This document shows, piece after piece, positions 58,878 to 64,000 of a DNA stretch of 64,000 nucleotides (positions within the stretch are counted from its first letter, which is position 1; each line of letters starts with the position of its first letter). The position numbers were made by a program, and so were the translations under genes. The stretch lies in the NCBI GenBank assembly GCA_023443745.1, contig JAEZTB010000070.1:62001-126000 (forward strand). Reading direction: 5' to 3'. Under the pieces are notes generated by a model. The model saw only the letters and a program-made list of their open reading frames with translations. It was not told the DNA's origin and made no database searches. The stretch comes from Bacillota bacterium (GTDB lineage Bacteria; Bacillota; Clostridia; DSM-8532).

Positions 58878-59438
58878 ATGGACAATCGTTTGATATCGCA
58901 AATAAAGAGGGGCCTTAAAGTTACAACCGGCTATTTGATGATACTCATTGTATTTACTGTATTTTCAATGCCTATTATCGGTCTTGCGGGAGACAATACT
59001 ACAACGGCCATGCCCTATGTATCGTTTATACTTTTTTTACTGCTTTTCTGTTCCGTTTATGTAGAGATGCGAAATATTGCTTTTAAGGAAAAGCGGCCTC
59101 AGTACAATATCAATCCTTCACCCTTCAAAGGCTTGCTGTACGGTTTTTTAGGCATCATTCCGCTGGTTGCTATTCAAGTCGCTTTGATCATGATACAGGT
59201 CCCCGAAGATTATACTGTTTTGTTAAGAAGGGCATATCAAGGCCTTTCTGGACCGCTTTACTGGTTTGCCAGGCTTTTGGGAAATGCGCCTATTCACTAT
59301 ATAATATCGTTTATTCTGGTTGTATTTATGGCGGCCCTGGGGTATTATGCCGGACACAAGGAGTTTTATCTGGTAGCGTTTATCAGAAATAAGCTGGGCA
59401 TAAAAAAGAAGGTTAAAAGAAGGGACCCTACCCGTTAA
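58878..59438 (+). CDS. Integral membrane protein of unknown function
   Basis: 186 residues with four hydrophobic segments (YLMILIVFTVFSMPIIGLAG, YVSFILFLLLFCSVYVEM, GLLYGFLGIIPLVAIQVAL, YIISFILVVFMAALGYYAGH) and a basic C-terminal tail (KKKVKRR). No motif I recognise. GGATGG precedes the ATG. The gap 58739-58877 has a small GTGCG/CGCAC hairpin near 58820 but no gene. Confidence 0.75.
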   Translation: MDNRLISQIKRGLKVTTGYLMILIVFTVFSMPIIGLAGDNTTTAMPYVSFILFLLLFCSVYVEMRNIAFKEKRPQYNINPSPFKGLLYGFLGIIPLVAIQVALIMIQVPEDYTVLLRRAYQGLSGPLYWFARLLGNAPIHYIISFILVVFMAALGYYAGHKEFYLVAFIRNKLGIKKKVKRRDPTR

Positions 59439-59555
59439 GGCCAGACATAAAATAATTTATAAAATGACAACTAGGCCATGCACGTTTTTTTGTGATATGG
59501 CCAACCCTCCCCTGAATATCTTAGTATAAAGATGTGCACAGGGATGGGATAATAC

Positions 59556-60317
59556 ATGATCGTTCTAGTTAAAAGGAAAAATGCTGTCTTAATTCTTCTT
59601 ATACTGTTTTTGTCCGTTGCCATTTTTAGCATTGATGGTGGAGCCAATTCAATTGCTGAAACATCGAAGAACAACGGAGGCACCGTTGTGGTATTGGATG
59701 CGGGCCATGGCGGGGAGGACCCCGGTGTGGTAAGTGATTATTCCGGCCTGGCAGAAAAAGATCTCAACCTCCGCATAGCGCAGCTTGTAAAGGTTATGCT
59801 TGAACAGGACGGTTATACCGTAATTATGACAAGAATAGAGGATGTCCTCCAATATAAAGAGGGCACCAAAGAGATTACAGACAAAAGAAGGCAGGATTTA
59901 ACTAAGAGAAAGAAAGTTATTGATGAAAGCGATGCTGATATTGCTGTCAGCATTCATATGAATGGCTTTAAGGATACGAAATATAAGGGGGCGCAAACTT
60001 TCTTCCCACCTTCTTCGGTGGATAGTGAAAGACTGGCCAAGAGCATACAAAACGCAATGGTTAAAAATCTTGATCCTGATAATAAGCGCGTGGCCCTTAT
60101 CAAAAAAGATCGTATTGTAATTTTCAGAGATCTCAAGATTCCTACAGCCCTTATTGAATGTGGATTTCTTTCCAATTCCGATGAGGAAGCGAAGCTCAAA
60201 ACCCTGGATTATCAGGAGCAGGTTGCAAAGGCTATAAAGCTGGGTATAGACGGTTTCTTTGGAAAAGAGCAAAGGAGCAATCAAAGTATAACTTCCGACT
60301 CCTCCAACAAAAAATAA
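59556..60317 (+). CDS. cwlD: N-acetylmuramoyl-L-alanine amidase, CwlD-like
   Basis: 253 residues: an N-terminal membrane anchor (AVLILLILFLSVAIFSIDGG) and an amidase_3 domain with VVLDAGHGGEDPG (zinc His), SIHMNGF, and ALIECGFLSNSDEE (Glu). CwlD trims muramic acid side chains so that muramic lactam can form in the spore cortex, fitting the sleB gene nearby. The start follows GGGATGGG. Confidence 0.92.
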   Translation: MIVLVKRKNAVLILLILFLSVAIFSIDGGANSIAETSKNNGGTVVVLDAGHGGEDPGVVSDYSGLAEKDLNLRIAQLVKVMLEQDGYTVIMTRIEDVLQYKEGTKEITDKRRQDLTKRKKVIDESDADIAVSIHMNGFKDTKYKGAQTFFPPSSVDSERLAKSIQNAMVKNLDPDNKRVALIKKDRIVIFRDLKIPTALIECGFLSNSDEEAKLKTLDYQEQVAKAIKLGIDGFFGKEQRSNQSITSDSSNKK

Positions 60318-60432
60318 GTGTTTTTCTATTTTGCCGGAAGTTAATCTTTGATTATACCTATAATGAAACAAGATAAAAACCGATATAGATATCAGATTAA
60401 GGATTTTACAAAAGATGGAGTGAGCCTGTTCT

Positions 60433-61233
60433 ATGTTTTTTTATTACTTGTTAACAGCTTCTGGTGTGATACTTCTGACAGCCTTGGTTTCGTACATCAT
60501 TATGAAACGTGCAAACCAGGGTATTAGAAAAAACAAGATCGATTTGGCGATTTGTACAGTTCTGGCCGTGGTTTGCGCAGCCCTGACTCCTCTTTTGGCA
60601 AACTTCCTGGTTAACAGACTGTACTTTTCTTTACTTCTTTCCCTGTGTCTTAGCTTTGTCTTTTTAGTATTTCTGTCCGCAGGGGCATTTTTCCTTATTC
60701 AACGTGTATTTGTAAAACAAGAAAATCAAAATTCGCCAGAATCTAATGATGAACATCATCAAGAAAGTGAAAAAACAGAGCTCAATGACGCGGCTGGTCT
60801 TAATGAAGCGATTAGCCTCGATGGAGATATAAGCAGTGACAAGGTTATTGCTCTTAACGAGTCTGTAGGACTTGAACCGGCTGTTGGCTATGACGAAGCT
60901 GTTAGCTTTGATGAAGCTGATGACTTTGATGAAGTTGTTGACCAAAATGAGGTGGCTGGCCCCAGTGGCATTGCAGAACCATCGATCCTTCCACGGCTCG
61001 TGGACCAGGCTTTGGAGTACAAAAACAATCATCATTATTACGAAGCCATTTCAGCCTATGAGAGAGCTCTGGACCAGGAGGCTGACACAAAACTCCTGGA
61101 GTTGGTGATAATTGACCTTTGTGCCCTTTATAAAATGACAAATCAAAAGGAACTTGTACATAAAATTCTGGAATCCGATAAATACAAATTGTCGGACTTG
61201 GGAATAAGAGAAGATATTTTACAAAATCTTTGA
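60433..61233 (+). CDS. Membrane protein with an acidic repeat region and a TPR-like C-terminus
   Basis: 266 residues. Three or four hydrophobic segments fill residues ~3-95. An acidic stretch from ~115 holds degenerate short repeats (LNEAISLD, LNESVGLE, YDEAVSFD, FDEADDFDE). A C-terminal TPR-like helical part (LPRLVDQALEYKNNHHYYEA, ISAYERALDQEA) follows. I cannot assign a function. GGAGTGAG precedes the ATG. Confidence 0.75.
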   Translation: MFFYYLLTASGVILLTALVSYIIMKRANQGIRKNKIDLAICTVLAVVCAALTPLLANFLVNRLYFSLLLSLCLSFVFLVFLSAGAFFLIQRVFVKQENQNSPESNDEHHQESEKTELNDAAGLNEAISLDGDISSDKVIALNESVGLEPAVGYDEAVSFDEADDFDEVVDQNEVAGPSGIAEPSILPRLVDQALEYKNNHHYYEAISAYERALDQEADTKLLELVIIDLCALYKMTNQKELVHKILESDKYKLSDLGIREDILQNL

Positions 61234-61358
61234 AAGAAATGTAAGGTTAATGATTGATATCTCGCCATTTAACTGATATGATTATATTTGATCTTGGTAT
61301 AATTTTCTCGAATTATACTTTTGATTATTTTAGATGTCCATTAAGGGGGTAGCTGAGG

Positions 61359-62327
61359 ATGAAAACCGCTCAGCAGATTATCGGTTTGCCGGTAGTGAGC
61401 ATTTTTGACGGAAATGAGATCGGTAAGGTCAAGAACGTCATTATTAATGCTTCAAAAGGTACGATTGACTTTTTTGTCATCGATAGTGGCATCAGGTCAC
61501 TTGCAGGAGGCGTTATTCCAGCTGAAAGAGTATTGGGAATCGGTGAATATGCGCTAACTATTCAACAGCCTGATGATATCAGCGATATTGTAAAAATCCC
61601 CGCAGCCATTGAGCTTATGCAAAAGAATATTACTGTACGGGGCACGCGTGTTCTTACCAAAAAGGGAAGCCTTCTAGGTGAAACGGGTGATATTTACATC
61701 AATGACGAGGAGTTATCCTACAGTATTACAGGTGTGGAATTCATCCCTGAAAAAAGTGCCACCCAATCAGGTATTATACCACGAAGCAGTATTATTACTT
61801 TTGGTAAAAACCTTTTAGTCGTTCAGGAAGATGTTATTGATCGATTGATTGAGACACCCAGCGCCATTGAAGCTGTTTCTGAAGACGAAAAAAAAAATGA
61901 TAATTTAGATTCTGAAAGCGCAACACCTGTAGTTTCTGCAGAGAGCGTTGTAACGGACGAGATCTTTGTTTCTCCTGACGCAGGTGCGGATGAGCTCTTT
62001 AAGATTGATGACCTTTACTCGGATATTAGTTTGCGGATTCCGGTTCCGCATGATCCGGAAGAAATAATACTGGCTCCTGAGATGAGTCATAACCCTGAAG
62101 AGATGTCTGAAACGAAGGCTCCTACTGATGAACCGTCCTTAAGTGCGGCAGAGTTATTTGAGTCTCGCCAGCGTCAGTACCTTGTTGGAAAAAAGGTAAC
62201 GAAGACTATATACAGTGCTGATGGCAATATCATCGTCACTGCTGGAGAGATTATAACAGATCAGATGATTCTTGATGTGAAGTCCAGTGGGAAGCTTATA
62301 GAGTTAGTAATGAACTACGAAGAATAG
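61359..62327 (+). CDS. PRC-barrel domain protein
   Basis: 322 residues with two PRC-barrel domains, residues ~1-75 (QQIIGLPVVSIFDGNEIGKV) and ~85-165 (LMQKNITVRGTRVLTKKGSL), then an acidic Pro/Glu-rich linker and a short C-terminal module (YLVGKKVTKTIYSADGNIIV). PRC barrels bind RNA, protein or membranes. It is placed between the TPR protein and the VanW-like protein and the three may be co-transcribed. A terminator follows. Confidence 0.85.
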   Translation: MKTAQQIIGLPVVSIFDGNEIGKVKNVIINASKGTIDFFVIDSGIRSLAGGVIPAERVLGIGEYALTIQQPDDISDIVKIPAAIELMQKNITVRGTRVLTKKGSLLGETGDIYINDEELSYSITGVEFIPEKSATQSGIIPRSSIITFGKNLLVVQEDVIDRLIETPSAIEAVSEDEKKNDNLDSESATPVVSAESVVTDEIFVSPDAGADELFKIDDLYSDISLRIPVPHDPEEIILAPEMSHNPEEMSETKAPTDEPSLSAAELFESRQRQYLVGKKVTKTIYSADGNIIVTAGEIITDQMILDVKSSGKLIELVMNYEE

Positions 62328-62335
62328 GCAAAAGG

Positions 62336-62365
62336 ACGGGTCAGGATTATCTGGCCCGTTCTGTT
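62336..62365 (+). terminator. Terminator after the PRC-barrel gene
   Basis: ACGGGTCAG pairs with CTGGCCCGT (one G-T pair) across a 6-nt loop, then a T-rich stretch. Confidence 0.75.
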
Positions 62366-62412
62366 TATGTTTTACCTCCGTCCTCCTTAGATTTTCCATG
62401 GAGATGATACAA

Positions 62413-63711
62413 ATGATGAAGCAATTAAAAAAATTCTCTTGGATCTCTGTCATCATGCTTCAATCCTTTTTAGGAATTTGTGCAGGCATGTTGATTCTTT
62501 CATTTATAAAGGTGGATGCAGTTCGGGCCAATGCAAGGGTAGGGGACTTGCCTGTCGGAGATTTATCCTTTGAAGAAGCAGAGGCCTTACTGACCGACTT
62601 CTATAAACAACAAACAGCTTCAGGAGCCCTCATTATTGAGATTGATCTGAAAGCCCACTCCCTGCCTTATTCAGATTTGGATGTATCAGTCGACATTGGT
62701 AAAACCATAGAAAATCTGAAAAAAAGCGTACCGCAGAATGCATTGAAACAGCTTTTTTCAAACGTTGAAAAAGAGCTCCATATTCAGCCTGTTTTCACCT
62801 ATAACTCAGGAAAATTAACAGCCAAGTGTGAAGCCCTGTTTTCACCCTTTGAAAAAGCTGCTGTTCCTGAACAGTATAAGGTAGAAAACGGTACGCTGGA
62901 ATTTACACCTCAAATTCCCGGGCGCAAGATGGATTACATCCGTCTGGAACAGGAACTGAAAGAATTGTTCTTTGTTCAGAATCAACAACCTTATCGCGTT
63001 GACACACAGAATAACGCTTCTCTTTTTATGGAAGCAAAAGCAGAAAGTTTATATAAGGAACCGTTTACTGTATTGGTTTCCCAAGCGAAAATTCCATTGG
63101 ACAACGGTCTCTTGGGAAAAATTCAAGAAGATGTTCAGGCATTGGATGGAACTGTTTTCGAGAAAGGTCAGGAAATCAGCTTAAAAACCCTGATTGATTT
63201 TTCACGATATGCTTCGGATGTCGAAAAGGATCTCTTGAACCGAATAGCAAGTGCTCTCTACCAGGCAGCTCTGCCTATTGACGGCATAAAGGTCTTAAAT
63301 CGCAAGCCTGCTCAAAGGCCTGTTGCATATACTGATGCCGGCCTTGAGGCTGTTATTGAGGGTGAAGGAGCTAATCTTCTCATGAAGAACGAGGCTGAAA
63401 GACCTCTCATGTTACTGGCTGAATCAACAAATGATGGTATAGTCATGTACATGGCCTCTACAGGAGAGCTTAAGAGCGGGATACTGATTGTACAAAAAAA
63501 AGATGAGGTTCCCCCTCCTATAATATCAGAAGTAAATAAAGCCCTTTCACCTCGCGAAACAAGGGTGGTCTCCGAGGGTATACCCGGCTTCACAGCCTAT
63601 GTGAGCCGTATTATTGACGATGAGCGTATTGAACTCTCTCATGATGAGTACCAACCTGTAAGCAGGATTGTTGAAGTAGGAGAAAAGCCTATCTTGACAG
63701 GCTCAAAATAA
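62413..63711 (+). CDS. VanW-like exported protein, degenerate
   Basis: 432 residues from the ATG at 62413, which is 9 nt after GGAG; the ATG at 62398 has no ribosome binding site. An N-terminal membrane segment (VIMLQSFLGICAGMLILSFI) is followed by a peptidoglycan-binding-like domain (residues ~40-200), a VanW-like domain (LDGTVFEKGQEISLKTLIDF), and a G5-like ending (GIPGFTAYVSRIIDDERIEL). The usual VanW GGGxCQVSSxL block is replaced by NRIASALYQAALPIDG, so catalytic-type residues are lost. The stop TAA is the first base triplet of a 47-bp repeat. Confidence 0.75.
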   Translation: MMKQLKKFSWISVIMLQSFLGICAGMLILSFIKVDAVRANARVGDLPVGDLSFEEAEALLTDFYKQQTASGALIIEIDLKAHSLPYSDLDVSVDIGKTIENLKKSVPQNALKQLFSNVEKELHIQPVFTYNSGKLTAKCEALFSPFEKAAVPEQYKVENGTLEFTPQIPGRKMDYIRLEQELKELFFVQNQQPYRVDTQNNASLFMEAKAESLYKEPFTVLVSQAKIPLDNGLLGKIQEDVQALDGTVFEKGQEISLKTLIDFSRYASDVEKDLLNRIASALYQAALPIDGIKVLNRKPAQRPVAYTDAGLEAVIEGEGANLLMKNEAERPLMLLAESTNDGIVMYMASTGELKSGILIVQKKDEVPPPIISEVNKALSPRETRVVSEGIPGFTAYVSRIIDDERIELSHDEYQPVSRIVEVGEKPILTGSK

Positions 63712-63755
63712 GCGTGGTATGCGTTACGGGTCGCTCAAAGCTTGTTACTCCGTAA
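63709..63755 (+). repeat. Third copy of the 47-bp dispersed repeat
   Basis: TAAGCGTGGTATGCGTTACG, then a middle with some changes, ending CTTGTTACTCCGTAA. It has exactly the length of the copies at 6794-6887. A partial copy (CTTGTTACTGCGTAATA) ends at 63825. TTACGG and CCGTAA can pair. Again its first TAA is the stop codon of the preceding gene. Confidence 0.88.
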
Positions 63756-63765
63756 TAAGAACCTG

Positions 63766-63798
63766 ACCCGCTAGCACCATCATAGATGGCGAGCGGGT
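63766..63798. other. Hairpin between the two repeat copies
   Basis: ACCCGCT and CCATC pair with GATGG and AGCGGGT around a 3-nt loop with a small internal bulge. No T run follows, so it is not a standard terminator of either flanking gene. Confidence 0.55.
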
Positions 63799-63837
63799 GC
63801 CCCAGAACCTTGTTACTGCGTAATAGGCTTTACATAC

Positions 63838-64000
63838 TTACTTACAGAAATTATGTTTTCCGATCTTTACTACAAGAGGACGGCTCCATATCCATTTACT
63901 CGTTGCCGTGGCAGGATTGAAATAATAGATGGAGCCATAGCTTGGATCCCATCCGTTTAATGCGTCACGTGCCGCACGATAGGCTGTATCGTTGGGAGTC
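63838..64000 (-). CDS. sleB: Spore cortex-lytic enzyme SleB, C-terminal part
   Basis: The leftward frame enters from outside the window and ends at the TAA at 63840-63838. The 54 visible residues, TPNDTAYRAARDALNGWDPS then YGSIYYFNPATATSKWIWSR, ending VVKIGKHNFCK, are the C-terminal end of the Hydrolase_2 (SleB/CwlJ) family. SleB degrades cortex peptidoglycan during spore germination. Confidence 0.9.
   Translation of the reverse strand, partial: TPNDTAYRAARDALNGWDPSYGSIYYFNPATATSKWIWSRPLVVKIGKHNFCK

Noticed and set aside
6794..63755. The 47-bp repeats as integron attC sites
   Set aside because: The inverted core sites and variable loops of attC are absent, and no integrase or cassette-like genes lie between copies.
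1..64000. tRNA or rRNA genes
   Set aside because: No cloverleaf-type segments ending in CCA nor rRNA-like conserved stretches were noticed while reading both strands.

Overview
The window is a chromosomal segment of a motile, endospore-forming member of the Clostridia (Firmicutes). The evidence is an S-box SAM riboswitch in front of metK, a FliW/CsrA pair beside the flagellar filament genes, a YvyF/FlgM/FlgN/FlgK/FlgL order typical of Firmicutes, CwlD- and SleB-type spore cortex hydrolases, an HPF/ClpP/ClpX/trigger factor core, and Gram-positive -35/-10 promoters with strong GGAGG ribosome binding sites. The species cannot be named from the sequence alone.

Layout. 1-6.8 kb: end of a leftward conserved gene, metK under a SAM riboswitch, a leftward HD-GYP protein, then recD2, comFC and a YvyF-like regulator. 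6.9-13.5 kb: late flagellar operon flgM, flgN, two tandem flgK genes (the first carrying an inserted von Willebrand A-like domain), flgL, fliW, csrA. 13.5-24 kb: a dense, translationally coupled surface-sugar island starting at a near-consensus sigma-D promoter: CDP-glucose 4,6-dehydratase, a broken epimerase, a glycosyltransferase-methyltransferase fusion, an RmlC-type epimerase, an SDR reductase, a GT4 glycosyltransferase, an FkbM methyltransferase and three tandem radical SAM/SPASM proteins, closed by a leftward glucose-1-phosphate cytidylyltransferase. 24-26.5 kb: leftward yjfB and two near-identical short flagellins, each with a sigma-D promoter and a leader that looks like a CsrA target. 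26.6-32.5 kb: a GT2/TPR glycosyltransferase, then flaG, fliD, fliS, a FlgN-like chaperone and a second YvyF-like protein behind a perfect sigma-D promoter.

32.6-40 kb: housekeeping and envelope-precursor genes (threonylcarbamoyl-AMP synthase, YwlE-like phosphatase, rpiB, upp, dCMP deaminase, TagO/WecA, WecB, a PLC-like protein, hslO). 40-49 kb: a CAP/SH3 secreted protein, a DnaA-box cluster in front of hpf, nudix, yigZ, yebC, fabZ, a phosphoesterase, and tig-clpP-clpX. 49-51 kb: a leftward GntR-ABC exporter operon with an operator palindrome over its promoter. 51-58.7 kb: a secreted protein, a divergent type II topoisomerase pair, and an ECF sigma/anti-sigma/polymer-forming-protein operon. 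58.8-64 kb: membrane and envelope proteins, cwlD, a PRC-barrel protein, a VanW-like protein and the end of sleB.

The unifying theme of 6.9-32.5 kb is the flagellar filament. Sigma-D appears to drive flgM, the sugar island, both flagellins and the cap operon. FliW/CsrA probably controls flagellin translation, and the sugar/radical SAM island probably decorates the filament. The most unusual items are the VWA-bearing FlgK, the triple radical SAM module inside a CDP-sugar island bracketed by related sequences, a 47-bp repeat whose first three bases are the stop codon of two unrelated genes, and the DnaA-box cluster far from dnaA. No tRNA, rRNA, CRISPR array or intact transposase was seen.
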